Positions 8,302-16,688 of a stretch of DNA of 44,626 bases are shown piece after piece. Every line of letters begins with the position of its first letter. The first letter of the stretch is position 1. Under the pieces are notes generated by a model that saw nothing but the letters and a program-made list of their open reading frames with translations, had not been told where the DNA came from and searched no databases. Both the position numbers and the translations under genes were made by a program. The stretch is from Nocardia mexicana NBRC 108244 (GTDB lineage: Bacteria > Actinomycetota > Actinomycetes > Mycobacteriales > Mycobacteriaceae), in contig NZ_BDBV01000117.1 in the NCBI RefSeq assembly GCF_001613165.1, positions 1-44,626 of the forward strand, given 5' to 3'.

Positions 8302-11157
8302 ATGCGCGAAGATCAGATCGAGGCTGCCACCGCGCCACTGCGGGACGATATCCGGTTTCTGGGTGCGATCCTGGGCGAGACGATCCGCGACCATGAGGGC
8401 CCGGAGGTCTTCGACCTCATCGAGCGGGTGCGCGTCGAGGCGTTCCGGATCCGCCGCTCCGAGGTGGAGCGCAGCGCCGTCGCGGATATGTTGCGCGACA
8501 TCGACATTCATGTGGCGATCCCGCTGATCCGGGCGTTCAGCCACTTCCTGCTGCTGGCCAACCTGGCCGAGGATCTGCAGCGCGACCGGCGGCGCGCGGT
8601 GCACGTCGCGGCCGGGGAACCGCCCCAGGATTCCAGCCTGGCCGCCACCTATCGCAAGCTCGACGCCGTCCGCTCGGGCGGCCCGGACGGCGCCGCGATC
8701 GCGGATCTACTGAGCGACGCGCTGGTCTCTCCGGTGATCACCGCCCACCCGACCGAGACCCGCCGCCGGACGGTCTTCGACGTGCAGTCCCGCATCACCG
8801 AGCTGATGCGCAGGCGGCAGCGCTACACCGAGGCCGAACCCGAGTACGCCGATATCGACACGCAGCTGCGGCGTCAGGTGCTCACACTGTGGCGCACCGC
8901 GCTGATCCGGTTGGCGCGCTTGCGAATTCAGGACGAGATCGAGGTCGGCCTGCGCTACTACGATATGACCCTGCTCGAGGTCATCCCGCGCATCAACGCC
9001 GAGGTGCGTGCCGCGCTGCGGGACCGCTGGCCCGGTCACGAGCTGCTGCGTCGCCCGATCCTGCGCCCGGGCTCGTGGATCGGCGGCGACCGCGACGGCA
9101 ACCCGAACGTCACCGGCGCGGTGGTGCATCGGGCGACCCATCGCGCGGGCACCGTCGCCCTCGGCCACTATCTGAAAGAGCTTGTCGGGCTGGAGAAGTC
9201 GCTGTCGCAGTCGGCTCGGCTGGTGCCGGTGACGCCGGAGCTGGCGGAGCTGGCCGACGCCGGTTTCGACGATTCGCCGCAGCGCGCCGACGAGCCGTAT
9301 CGCCGCGCGATCCGCGGCATCCGGGCCCGGCTGACGGCCACCGCCCGCAGGTCGCTCGGCGAGGTTCCGGGCGAAGGTGTCGGCGCGCCCGCCGACGATC
9401 GCCGGACGACCGACCCGTCATCGGGTCGACCCGTGGGCGAATCCGGCGACCGCACGCGCACCGACGGCCCGGTCGCCGAGCCTTACGGCTCCCCGCAGGA
9501 ACTGCTGGACGACCTGAACATCGTGGATTCCTCGATGCGCGCCTCCGGCGACGGCTTGCTCGCCGACGACCGGCTGGCCGCACTGCGCGGCGCGGTCGAG
9601 ACCTTCGGCTTCCACCTGCAGGGCCTGGATATGCGCCAGAACTCCGAGGTGCACGAGCAACTGGTCGCCGAGCTGTTCGCCTGGGCCGGAGTGCATTCCG
9701 ACTACGCGAGCCTGCCCGAGCCGCAGCGCGTCGAGCTGCTGTCGGCCGAGCTGAACACCCGCCGCCCCCTGCTCGGGCCGACCGCGCGGCTGAGCGAGCT
9801 GGCGGTCAAGGAACTCGGGGTGCTGCGCGCCGCCAAGGCCGCCCTCGACGACCTGGGCCCCGACACCGTGCCCAACTACATCATCAGCATGTGCACCTCC
9901 GTGAGCGACGTGCTGGAGGCCGCGCTGCTGCTGAAGGAGGCGGGCATCCTCGATCCCGGCGATGCCGACACCCCGCCGAGCAGCCCGGCCGGCGTGGTGC
10001 CGCTGTTCGAGACCATCGACGACCTGCGCCAGGGCGCGGAAACCCTGGTCTCCGCGCTGGAGGTGCCCGCCTATCACCGGCTGGTGGCGGCGCGCGGCAT
10101 GCAGCAGGAGGTCATGCTCGGCTACTCCGACTCCAACAAGGACGGCGGCTACCTGGCCGCCAACTGGGCGCTGTATCGCGCGGAACTGGACCTGGTGGAG
10201 GCGGCTCGCAAGACCGGAATCCGGCTGCGGCTGTTCCACGGCCGCGGCGGGACCGTCGGCCGCGGCGGCGGGCGCAGCTACGACGCCATCCTCGCCCAGC
10301 CCGCCGGTGCGGTGCGCGGCTCGCTGCGCCTGACCGAGCAGGGCGAGGTGATCTCCACCAAGTACGCCGACCGCGGCACCGCCCACCGCAATATGGAGGC
10401 GCTGGTCGCGGGGACCCTGGAATCGACGCTGCTGGACGTGGAGGGCCTGGGCGCCGACGCCGAACCGGCCTACGACCTCTTCGACGATCTGGCCGAGGCG
10501 GCACGGCAGGCCTACGCGCGGCTGGTCCACGACACTCCCGGTTTCGTCGAATATTTCCGTGCCTCCACGCCGATCGCGGAGGTCGCCGACCTCAACCTGG
10601 GCAGCCGCCCGGCATCGCGCAAGCCCACCAGCTCGGTCGGCGATCTGCGCGCGATTCCCTGGGTGATGGCCTGGAGTCAGGCGCGGGTGATGCTGCCCGG
10701 CTGGTACGGCACCGGCTCCGCGCTCGAGCAGTGGGTGGGGGACGACCCGCAGCGCCTGGCCACCCTGACGGACCTGTATCGGCGCTGGCCGTTCTTCCGC
10801 ACGGTGATGTCGAACCTGGCGCAGGTGATGGCGAAGGCCGATATGGATATCGCCGCGCGCTACGCCGAGCTGGTCGAGGACGCGACGCTGCGCGACACCA
10901 TCTTCGGCATGATCCGCGAGGAGTTCGACCGCACCGCCCGCATGCACGCCGCCGTCACCGGCAGTGACCAGCTGCTCGCCGACAACCCGGCCTTGGCCGA
11001 ATCCATCCGCAACCGCTTCCCCTACCTGGAACCGCTCAACCAAATACAGGTCGACCTGCTGCGCCGCCGCCGCGCGGGCGACGATTCCGAACTGGTGGAA
11101 CGCGGCATCCTGCTCACCATGAACGGCCTGGCCACGGCCCTGCGCAACTCGGGGTAG
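8302..11157 (+). CDS. ppc: phosphoenolpyruvate carboxylase
   Basis: The protein is about 951 aa. It carboxylates PEP to oxaloacetate, refilling the TCA cycle. Signatures in order are the catalytic His149 in TAHPTETRRR, GSWIGGDRDGNPNVT, DSNKDGGYLAANWALYRA near 610, the glycine-rich loop FHGRGGTVGRGGG near 646, GSRPASRKP near 767, and the C-terminus NGLATALRNSG. Residues about 350-395 form a low-complexity Gly/Asp/Arg/Pro insert, probably a surface loop. ATG at 8302 was preferred over 8284 and 8230 because family similarity begins there and a -10 sits 6 bases upstream. The gene appears monocistronic, and a short hairpin follows the stop. Confidence 0.95.
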   Translation: MREDQIEAATAPLRDDIRFLGAILGETIRDHEGPEVFDLIERVRVEAFRIRRSEVERSAVADMLRDIDIHVAIPLIRAFSHFLLLANLAEDLQRDRRRAVHVAAGEPPQDSSLAATYRKLDAVRSGGPDGAAIADLLSDALVSPVITAHPTETRRRTVFDVQSRITELMRRRQRYTEAEPEYADIDTQLRRQVLTLWRTALIRLARLRIQDEIEVGLRYYDMTLLEVIPRINAEVRAALRDRWPGHELLRRPILRPGSWIGGDRDGNPNVTGAVVHRATHRAGTVALGHYLKELVGLEKSLSQSARLVPVTPELAELADAGFDDSPQRADEPYRRAIRGIRARLTATARRSLGEVPGEGVGAPADDRRTTDPSSGRPVGESGDRTRTDGPVAEPYGSPQELLDDLNIVDSSMRASGDGLLADDRLAALRGAVETFGFHLQGLDMRQNSEVHEQLVAELFAWAGVHSDYASLPEPQRVELLSAELNTRRPLLGPTARLSELAVKELGVLRAAKAALDDLGPDTVPNYIISMCTSVSDVLEAALLLKEAGILDPGDADTPPSSPAGVVPLFETIDDLRQGAETLVSALEVPAYHRLVAARGMQQEVMLGYSDSNKDGGYLAANWALYRAELDLVEAARKTGIRLRLFHGRGGTVGRGGGRSYDAILAQPAGAVRGSLRLTEQGEVISTKYADRGTAHRNMEALVAGTLESTLLDVEGLGADAEPAYDLFDDLAEAARQAYARLVHDTPGFVEYFRASTPIAEVADLNLGSRPASRKPTSSVGDLRAIPWVMAWSQARVMLPGWYGTGSALEQWVGDDPQRLATLTDLYRRWPFFRTVMSNLAQVMAKADMDIAARYAELVEDATLRDTIFGMIREEFDRTARMHAAVTGSDQLLADNPALAESIRNRFPYLEPLNQIQVDLLRRRRAGDDSELVERGILLTMNGLATALRNSG

Positions 11158-11172
11158 CCGGTGCGCCACCGG
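11158..11172. terminator. short hairpin between convergent ppc and CPBP genes
   Basis: CCGGTG and CACCGG form a perfect 6-bp stem with loop CGC, beginning right after the ppc stop. No T-tract follows, which is common for actinobacterial terminators. Confidence 0.4.
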
Positions 11173-11191
11173 GCGATGGCATCCGACGCGT

Positions 11192-12070
11192 TCAGGGCAG
11201 CGGCTTGCTGCCCGAACTCGGACGGCCCGGGGGATGCGGATACGGTACGGACCCACGGGTGCGCCGTCGGCGGATAATCCACAGCAGGGCGGCGGTGGTA
11301 ACGAACGGAACCAGTACGAATGCCAGGCCGATCAGCGCATAGTCCGGATCGTCGACGGTGGTGTGCCCCCAGTTCTGGTTGCCGAGGTACTGCGCGCATA
11401 CCTGGAATGCGGTGTGAAACCCCAGGCACGGCCACAGGCTGCCCGTGGTGACCCGCAGCGCCCCGAGCAACGTGCCGAAGGTGAACAGCAGAACGACGCG
11501 GTTGGGGTCGACCCACCCCAGCAACACGGTGCCCCACAGCGTGAACAGCGCCGCCTGGCCGACCACCGCCACCCACGTCGAATACCGTTCGCCCAGCGCG
11601 GAGAGCAGGTAGCCACGGTAGGCCATCTCCTCGGGTATCGGTTCCAACAGCAGCACCAGCACGGTGAGCAGGGCGACCGTTCCGATCAGACCGGGCACGG
11701 GCCCCCGCACGGAGATGCGGGCCCACCCCAGCGACAGGACGACGACCGTTGTGATCCCCGCCGGGACGGCCCAGCAGGCGACACCGAAAAGAAAAGGGCG
11801 CCAACCACTTCGCAGTGGAGTGAGACCGAAATCGGCCCACGACCACGCGCGCCGATCGACATAGCGGCGCACCACGTACAGCAGCGGCAGGGTGAATGCC
11901 GTTGCCGCGAGCGCCCGTACGATGTGCAGACTGCGGCTGTAGTCCGAACCGGTCACCGCCGACAGCCCGTCGCCGGTCAATCTCCACCAGACCGCCACCG
12001 CGACAACGACGATCAGCGGCCCCACCCACCACGAGGTGCGAATCTGTGATCGTTCCCCCCGAACCGTCAT
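11192..12070 (-). CDS. CPBP family intramembrane metalloprotease
   Basis: The protein is 292 aa with about eight hydrophobic helices. The CPBP (Abi, PF02517) motifs are present: PIPEEMAYRGYL near residue 146 with the catalytic Glu-Glu-x3-Arg, and a downstream FHTAFQ near 217 with a metal-binding His. Bacterial members relate to CAAX-processing proteases and bacteriocin self-immunity; the substrate here is unknown. The ATG follows a minus-strand TATATT (12083-12078) by 7 bases, so it is probably leaderless. It is divergent from the ArsR gene. The C-terminal 25 residues are polar and proline-rich. Confidence 0.85.
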   Translation of the reverse strand: MTVRGERSQIRTSWWVGPLIVVVAVAVWWRLTGDGLSAVTGSDYSRSLHIVRALAATAFTLPLLYVVRRYVDRRAWSWADFGLTPLRSGWRPFLFGVACWAVPAGITTVVVLSLGWARISVRGPVPGLIGTVALLTVLVLLLEPIPEEMAYRGYLLSALGERYSTWVAVVGQAALFTLWGTVLLGWVDPNRVVLLFTFGTLLGALRVTTGSLWPCLGFHTAFQVCAQYLGNQNWGHTTVDDPDYALIGLAFVLVPFVTTAALLWIIRRRRTRGSVPYPHPPGRPSSGSKPLP

Positions 12071-12201
12071 GGTTGCGAATATACCTACGCGCTACGACAT
12101 CTCGCTGTCCTGCGGCGTATCCCGTGCACATGCCGGTCTGTGTCGTCTCGCCCTGCACCCTCCGGTGCTGGGCTGTGGCCGCCGTTCCGCAACGAATATT
12201 G

Positions 12202-12217
12202 GTAGGAAATTTCCTAC
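12202..12217. promoter_or_regulatory. ArsR-family operator 1, perfect 16-bp palindrome
   Basis: GTAGGAAATTTCCTAC is a perfect palindrome immediately upstream of the -35 of the ArsR gene. A second copy with one asymmetric pair lies 25 bp downstream, centre to centre. Both presumably bind the regulator encoded next door. Confidence 0.75.
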
Positions 12218-12219
12218 GT

Positions 12220-12249
12220 TTGACAGGTAGGAAATTGCCTACCTATAGT
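12220..12249 (+). promoter_or_regulatory. promoter of the ArsR-SRPBCC operon with operator 2 filling the spacer
   Basis: A consensus TTGACA (12220-12225) and TATAGT (12244-12249) are separated by 18 bp. Those 18 bp (12226-12243) are exactly the second operator copy, reading GGTAGGAAATTGCCTACC. The -10 ends 7 bases before the ATG at 12257, so the transcript should start at or near that codon. Bound repressor would directly exclude RNA polymerase. Confidence 0.78.
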
Positions 12250-12256
12250 GGCCGGT

Positions 12257-12625
12257 ATGGCGCCCCGTCTGGAATCCACCCGCACCGACCAGGTGTTCGC
12301 GGCCCTGGCCAACCCGACTCGGCGGGAGATTCTCGATCTGCTGCTCGCGGGTGAGCGCACCGTGCAGGCCCTTGCCGAGAGGTTCGATATGGCCCGTCCG
12401 AGCGTTTCCGAGCATCTGAAGGTGTTGCGCGACTGCGGCCTGGTGAGCGAGGACAAGCGCGGGCGCTACCGGTACTACCGGGTGGAGCCGGAGCCGCTGC
12501 ACGAGCTGCAGTCCTGGCTCGGTCCGTTCGAGCGGTACTGGCGTGCCCGGATGCGTGACCTGGGCGAGGTGCTCGACGCCATGCCCGACGACGAAAGACC
12601 CGACAGGAGAACGGAACAGCGATGA
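12257..12625 (+). CDS. ArsR-family winged-helix transcriptional regulator
   Basis: The protein is 122 aa. Its winged helix spans about residues 10-85, with recognition region RFDMARPSVSEHLKVLRDCGLV and wing GRYRYYRVE. No metal-binding cysteine cluster is visible, so it is not an obvious metal sensor. It fits the ArsR group paired with SRPBCC/AHSA1 proteins and presumably represses its own operon through the two upstream palindromes. An in-frame GTG at 12248 lies inside the -10, so ATG 12257 is the credible start. Its last 4 bases overlap the next gene (ATGA), indicating coupling. The ligand is unknown. Confidence 0.9.
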   Translation: MAPRLESTRTDQVFAALANPTRREILDLLLAGERTVQALAERFDMARPSVSEHLKVLRDCGLVSEDKRGRYRYYRVEPEPLHELQSWLGPFERYWRARMRDLGEVLDAMPDDERPDRRTEQR

Positions 12626-13062
12626 CGACCGAAGACCTCACGAGTATCGAACTCGACCACTTCTACCCGCACGCCCCCGAGAAGGTGTGGCGCGCGCTGA
12701 CCACGCCGGAGCTGATGGCGCAGTGGATGATGCAGCCCGTCGGCTTCGAACCGGTGGTGGGCAACAGTTTCCGGATGCGGGGGACGCCGATGCCGAATGT
12801 GGGCTTCTCCGGCGAGATCCGCTGCGAGGTGATCGAGGTGACCGCGCCGGAACGCCTCAGCATCAGCTGGAACGACGCCGAATCCGACCGCGAGACCGGT
12901 TGGGTCATCACCTGGCGCCTGCACCCGGAGGGCACAGGAACCCGAATCCTGTTCACCCACACCGGTTTCGACCCCGACGACACCACCGCCCAACTCTCCC
13001 GCAAGATCATGCGCGGCGGCTGGCCGGGAATGTTCGCCCGCCTCGAGAAAACGCTCGCCTGA
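12622..13062 (+). CDS. SRPBCC (AHSA1-like) domain protein
   Basis: The protein is 146 aa and the whole chain matches the START-like AHSA1 fold. The opening helix-grip segment is YPHAPEKVWRALTTPELMAQWM, the middle has PERLSISWND, and the C-terminal helix is GGWPGMFARLEKTLA. Such folds enclose a hydrophobic ligand pocket. ArsR-SRPBCC pairs are common in actinobacteria but their ligand is rarely known. It overlaps the regulator gene by 4 bp and is certainly co-transcribed. It is cytosolic with no signal peptide. Confidence 0.88.
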   Translation: MTTEDLTSIELDHFYPHAPEKVWRALTTPELMAQWMMQPVGFEPVVGNSFRMRGTPMPNVGFSGEIRCEVIEVTAPERLSISWNDAESDRETGWVITWRLHPEGTGTRILFTHTGFDPDDTTAQLSRKIMRGGWPGMFARLEKTLA

Positions 13063-13087
13063 GCACATTCCGCTTGCTCGCCGCAGG

Positions 13088-13585
13088 CTACGGATTACGA
13101 CCCGGATCGGCCGTGCCCGGTGCCGGATGTCCGGCGGGGTGCGGTGGGTGCCTGTGAGGTGCAGCTGACCATGCCGGATGTCCCGGCGCCGTCGCGGGCG
13201 ACGCCGGGTGGCCGTGTGGTGCGGGCGGCTGATGTTCGTGCGGCACAGCCGGTGGCGCCGAATAGCCAGGGGGTGCGGTGGGGGCCGAGGGATTGCCATA
13301 CGGTGTCGGCGCCGGATAACCGGGTGGCGTCGCCGGTGGCGTTGGTTGCCCGGTCGGCGGTGCGGAATATCCGTGTGGTGAGGCAAGCGGGTACGGCTGG
13401 TGCCCGTGGGGCGACACTGGTGGCTGAGCGGCATATCCGTGCGGTGGGGCCTGTGGCGAAATGCCGTTGGGGTCCAGACCGTACGGCGGATGCCGGTTCC
13501 TGTTTCTGCTTGCGTAGACGAATCCCACGACGACAGCTATCACCGCGATCAGCAAGACGATGCTCACCAGGCCCAAGGCTCCCAT
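13088..13585 (-). CDS. small membrane-anchored proline-rich repeat protein
   Basis: The protein is 165 aa. One N-terminal transmembrane helix (about residues 5-26, LVSIVLLIAVIAVVVGFVYA) is followed by RNRNRH and then about 130 residues of low-complexity Pro/His/Gly/Ala/Tyr with irregular PHGY, PPGY and PHGHP repeats. The positive charge after the helix suggests a cytoplasmic tail, though with N-out topology. No enzymatic domain is seen. Proline-rich tails of this type often serve as interaction surfaces. The frame has consistent coding character over its length; the function is unknown. Confidence 0.65.
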   Translation of the reverse strand: MGALGLVSIVLLIAVIAVVVGFVYASRNRNRHPPYGLDPNGISPQAPPHGYAAQPPVSPHGHQPYPLASPHGYSAPPTGQPTPPATPPGYPAPTPYGNPSAPTAPPGYSAPPAVPHEHQPPAPHGHPASPATAPGHPAWSAAPHRHPPHPAGHPAPGTADPGRNP

Positions 13586-13736
13586 GGTGAGTGCTTATCA
13601 CATATCAAGCCGCACAGGATAATTGGCGACTCCGATACAGCGCCGGCCGGTTCGCGCCGGGCCCGGAGGGGACGGGTCGCGCGGGCGCCGGCCGGCGCTC
13701 GTGGTGATCATCAGCCCACATGATCACCTCGGGGGT

Positions 13737-13763
13737 GCTGGGCCGGATTCCGGACGGCCCAGC
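13737..13763. terminator. second hairpin downstream of sigB
   Basis: Nine-base arms GCTGGGCCG and CGGCCCAGC enclose a 9-base loop that itself contains CCGGA/TCCGG symmetry. It lies about 35 bp beyond the sigB stop in the direction of transcription. Confidence 0.55.
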
Positions 13764-13770
13764 GTCTGTG

Positions 13771-13788
13771 GAGGCCCGATCGGGCCTC
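13771..13788. terminator. first hairpin downstream of sigB
   Basis: GAGGCCCGATCGGGCCTC is a perfect palindrome (7-bp stem, GATC loop) starting 10 bases beyond the sigB stop. With the neighbouring 13737-13763 hairpin it forms a tandem terminator. Confidence 0.6.
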
Positions 13789-13797
13789 GGTTTTCGG

Positions 13798-14769
13798 CTA
13801 GCCCGCGTAGGCGCGCAGCCGGTCGGCCCGCTCGCCCTTGCGCAGCTTGGACATGACCTCGCGCTCTATCTGGCGCACCCGCTCGCGGGACAGGCCGAAC
13901 AGCTTGCCGATCTGGTCCAGCGTACGCGGCTGGCCGTCGTCGAGTCCGAAGCGCAACCGGATGACCTGCTGCTCGCGCTCGTCCAGCGTGGCGAGCACCT
14001 GGCGCACGTCGCGGTGCATCAGCCCGGCGATGACGGCGCTCTCGGCCGAGGTGGCCTCGGAATCCTCGATGAAATCGCCGAGGGGGGCCTCTTCGTCGTT
14101 GCCGACCGGCATGTCCAGGCTGACCGGATCGCGGCTGTGGTCGAGGAGGTCGGAGATCTTCTCCTCCGGAATGCCGGATTCGGCGGCCAGTTCCGCATCG
14201 GTGGCCTCGCGCCCGAGCTGCTGGTGCAGTTCCCGCTTGATCCGGGCGAGCTTGTTGACCTGCTCGACCAGATGCACGGGCAGCCGGATGGTGCGGCTCT
14301 GATCGGCCATGCCGCGGGTGATGGCCTGGCGGATCCACCAGGTGGCATAGGTGGAGAACTTGAAACCCTTGGAGTAGTCGAACTTCTCCATCGCCCGGAT
14401 CAGGCCCAGGTTGCCCTCCTGGATCAGGTCGAGCAGCGGCATCCCGCGGCCGGTGTAGCGCTTGGCCAGCGAGACGACCAGGCGCAGGTTGGCCTCGAGC
14501 AGGTGCTGACGCGCGGACTGGCCGTCGCGCACCAGAATGGCCAGATCCCGTTTTCGGGTGGCGGACAATCGCTTGCCGGTCTCCAACAGGTGTTGGGCAT
14601 AGAGGCCCGCCTCGATGCGCTTGGCCAGCTCGACCTCATCGGCCGCCGTCAGCAGCGCCGTCTTGCCGATTCCGTTCAGGTACACGCGTACCAGGTCGGC
14701 GGCGGGGCTCTGGGCGTCGAGGTCCCCCTGATCGCTGGCGCGCACTCCAGTGGTGGCGGGGCTTGTCAT
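13798..14769 (-). CDS. sigB: RNA polymerase sigma factor SigB (group 2, sigma-70 family)
   Basis: The protein is 323 aa and close to mycobacterial SigB. It begins region 1.2 directly (DLVRVYLNGIGKTALLTAAD), lacking the long acidic region 1.1 of SigA. Region 2 (about residues 95-155) contains DLIQEGNLGLIRAMEKFDY and the -10-recognition STYATWWIRQAITR. Region 4 ends with the HTH TLDQIGKLFGLSRERVRQIE. It directs general stress and stationary-phase transcription. The ATG has a strong AGGAGG 6 bases upstream, and an ECF-type promoter lies at 14803-14832. Unlike in Mycobacterium, where sigB is next to ideR, about 10 kb separates them here. Confidence 0.95.
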   Translation of the reverse strand: MTSPATTGVRASDQGDLDAQSPAADLVRVYLNGIGKTALLTAADEVELAKRIEAGLYAQHLLETGKRLSATRKRDLAILVRDGQSARQHLLEANLRLVVSLAKRYTGRGMPLLDLIQEGNLGLIRAMEKFDYSKGFKFSTYATWWIRQAITRGMADQSRTIRLPVHLVEQVNKLARIKRELHQQLGREATDAELAAESGIPEEKISDLLDHSRDPVSLDMPVGNDEEAPLGDFIEDSEATSAESAVIAGLMHRDVRQVLATLDEREQQVIRLRFGLDDGQPRTLDQIGKLFGLSRERVRQIEREVMSKLRKGERADRLRAYAG

Positions 14770-14802
14770 GACTTGCCTCCTGTCGGTGGTGTCTCACTCC
14801 GA

Positions 14803-14832
14803 TCAACGGACCCGACACTGGGAAAGTTCCCC
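14803..14832 (-). promoter_or_regulatory. ECF (SigE/SigH-type) promoter of sigB
   Basis: On the minus strand GGGGAAC (14832-14826) is followed after 17 bp by CGTTGA (14808-14803). This matches the GGAAC-N17-18-CGTT pattern used by mycobacterial SigE and SigH, which activate sigB under stress. The start point would fall near 14796, about 27 bases before the sigB ATG. Which ECF factor uses it cannot be told from the sequence. Confidence 0.72.
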
Positions 14833-14979
14833 GCCACTGTCCCGGTAAACCGTAGCTGAGCTGCGGGTTTCGCCCCTTCCATCTGAGAAGTTCCTAAGAA
14901 GCGAGCGAGCCGGGAACGCCGTGCGACCGCCGTTGCCGGACGGCAACCAGGAATGCATCCAACCGTGATGCCCGCGGAA

Positions 14980-16497
14980 CTACGCGGGGCGGATCAATCC
15001 GTGGCGCACCAGTCCGGTGGTGACGGCCAGCGCCGAGGCGCGGAACTCCGGTGTTGCGGTGGTGCCGGTATGGCCGATTGCCAGCAATTCGACCAATTCC
15101 TGCAACGGCAGCCCGTCCGCGCGCATTCCCGCCAGCAGCGCGGCGGCGGTGTCGTCGACCTCGTGCTGCCAGCGCGGGCCGTCGCCGCGGTGCAGCCGGA
15201 CCACCCGCTGCTCCCAGCCGTCGCCGCCGGGCAGGGCGACCCGTTCCAGCGCGGTGGCCGGATCGACCTCGAACCGTGATGTCCAGGCGAGGTCCTCGTC
15301 GGCGCCGACCGCGCGCAGCCAGGCCGATCGCCGGAAGTACGCGGTGGCCTCGGGGCCGAGCGGATCGTCGAAGCCGTGGGTCAGATCCTCGGCGAGGACC
15401 TCGGTCGGCCCGTCGATGGAACGCAGATACACGAATCCGAACCCGACGCCTTCGACGTCCGCGGCGGCGAACGCGTCCAGCCACCGTTCTGCCTGTTCCT
15501 GGGCCTGCGGATCGCGCGGGTCCAGTCCGGCGTCGCGCAGCCAGGTGCCGACGTACAGGGCCGGGTCGGCGATATCGCGCTGCACGATCCAGGCGTCGAC
15601 GCCGTGGTCGGGCAGCCACGACGACACCCGGGTGCGCCAGTCCTCGCCGTCCACGTGCACCCACGCCGCCAGCATCGCCGCCGTGCCGCCGGGATTCAGT
15701 AGCGCGGGCGCCCGGGAGACCACCAGTTCACTGGCCCCGTCGAGGGCCAGCCCGGAGTCGCGGTAGGTGTGCTCGACGCGGGCCGGGCCGACGACGAACG
15801 GGGGATTGGCGACCACCTGGTCGAAGCGCCGCCCGGCCACCGGCTCGAACCATGACCCCTCCAGTAGCTCGATGTCGAGGTCGTTGAGCGCGGCCGTCGC
15901 CTCGGCCAGCCGGAGTGCCCGGCGGTTTACATCGGTGCCGGTGACGGTCTCCGCATAACCGGCGGCGTGCACGGCCTGCACGCCGCAGCCGGTGCCCAGG
16001 TCCAGCACCGTGCCGACCGGGGCGGTCGGGGTGGCGCGCAGCAGCGACAGCGAGGCCTGCCCGACGCCGAGCACGTGGTCGGCGGTCAGGGTGCGCCGCC
16101 GCATGCCGTCGTCCAGATCCGACAGCACCCAGCGGACGCCGTGGCCCAGATCGAGCGGCCGCAGATCCAACGCCGCTCGCACCCGGTCGCCGTCGCGATC
16201 CAGCAGACCGGCCGCAACCGCGTGGTCCAGGTCGACGGGGGCCAGCGCCGCCGCCACCTCCCGCTCGGGCATCGCGTCGCCGAGCAGCAGCAGCCGGACC
16301 AGCGTGCCCAGCTCATCGGCAGCGCGCGCCGCGCGTCGCGCCGGGACAGGTTCGGAGCGTCCGAGGGCCGTGTGCGCGGGCTCGCCGAGCGCCTGCAGCA
16401 GGGTGTCGGTGTCGTAGTGGACGCGGGTCAGCGCGGCGCGCAGCTGCGGCGCGAGCGCGGCGAGTTCGGAGACCGCTGTCGTCTGATTCGTCGGCAC
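14980..16497 (-). CDS. class I SAM-dependent methyltransferase with N-terminal DUF7059-type domain
   Basis: The protein is about 505 aa from GTG at 16497; an ATG at 16608 would add 37 Arg/Pro-rich residues. The N-terminal 150 residues are helical and lack catalytic motifs. The Rossmann domain follows with SAM loop VLDLGTGCGVQAVHA and catalytic NPPF (VVANPPFVV), the signature of methyltransferases acting on planar amino nitrogens (RNA bases, glutamine). The C-terminal third shows no known motif. The substrate is unknown; RNA or release-factor modification are options by motif only. It reads toward sigB but ends 210 bp short, and is divergent from the DUF485-actP operon. Confidence 0.8.
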   Translation of the reverse strand: MPTNQTTAVSELAALAPQLRAALTRVHYDTDTLLQALGEPAHTALGRSEPVPARRAARAADELGTLVRLLLLGDAMPEREVAAALAPVDLDHAVAAGLLDRDGDRVRAALDLRPLDLGHGVRWVLSDLDDGMRRRTLTADHVLGVGQASLSLLRATPTAPVGTVLDLGTGCGVQAVHAAGYAETVTGTDVNRRALRLAEATAALNDLDIELLEGSWFEPVAGRRFDQVVANPPFVVGPARVEHTYRDSGLALDGASELVVSRAPALLNPGGTAAMLAAWVHVDGEDWRTRVSSWLPDHGVDAWIVQRDIADPALYVGTWLRDAGLDPRDPQAQEQAERWLDAFAAADVEGVGFGFVYLRSIDGPTEVLAEDLTHGFDDPLGPEATAYFRRSAWLRAVGADEDLAWTSRFEVDPATALERVALPGGDGWEQRVVRLHRGDGPRWQHEVDDTAAALLAGMRADGLPLQELVELLAIGHTGTTATPEFRASALAVTTGLVRHGLIRPA

Positions 16498-16658
16498 AGC
16501 TGGAGAACTCTGCCAGGGCAACCGCCCGGCACTCGGCAGCGACCCCGGAGCGGCGCGGGGCCGGTCGCGCCGGGAACCTCGAGTCCGCGTAACTTTTCCG
16601 GCTTTCACGGTGCCGACCTGCGGACATTCGGCAGGTCAAATGTCCGATTTCCTGTTAT

Positions 16659-16674
16659 TGTGACGTGGCTCACG
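16659..16674. promoter_or_regulatory. CRP/GlxR-like binding site upstream of the DUF485-actP operon
   Basis: TGTGACGTGGCTCACG matches the actinobacterial cAMP-receptor consensus TGTGA-N6-TCACA with one final mismatch. It ends just before the AGGAGG ribosome site at 16675-16680 and overlaps a possible -10 (TATTGT, 16656-16661). At that position a bound regulator would most simply repress. Binding is inferred from consensus only. Confidence 0.6.
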
Positions 16675-16688
16675 AGGAGGTACGGCTG

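Noticed and set aside
9418..11256. Long minus-strand frame opposite ppc
   Set aside because: Same antisense artefact; all PEP carboxylase motifs are on the plus strand.
13100..13600. CRISPR-like or tandem DNA repeat array
   Set aside because: The apparent periodicity comes from PHGY/PPGY codons in the proline-rich protein; there are no uniform spacers.
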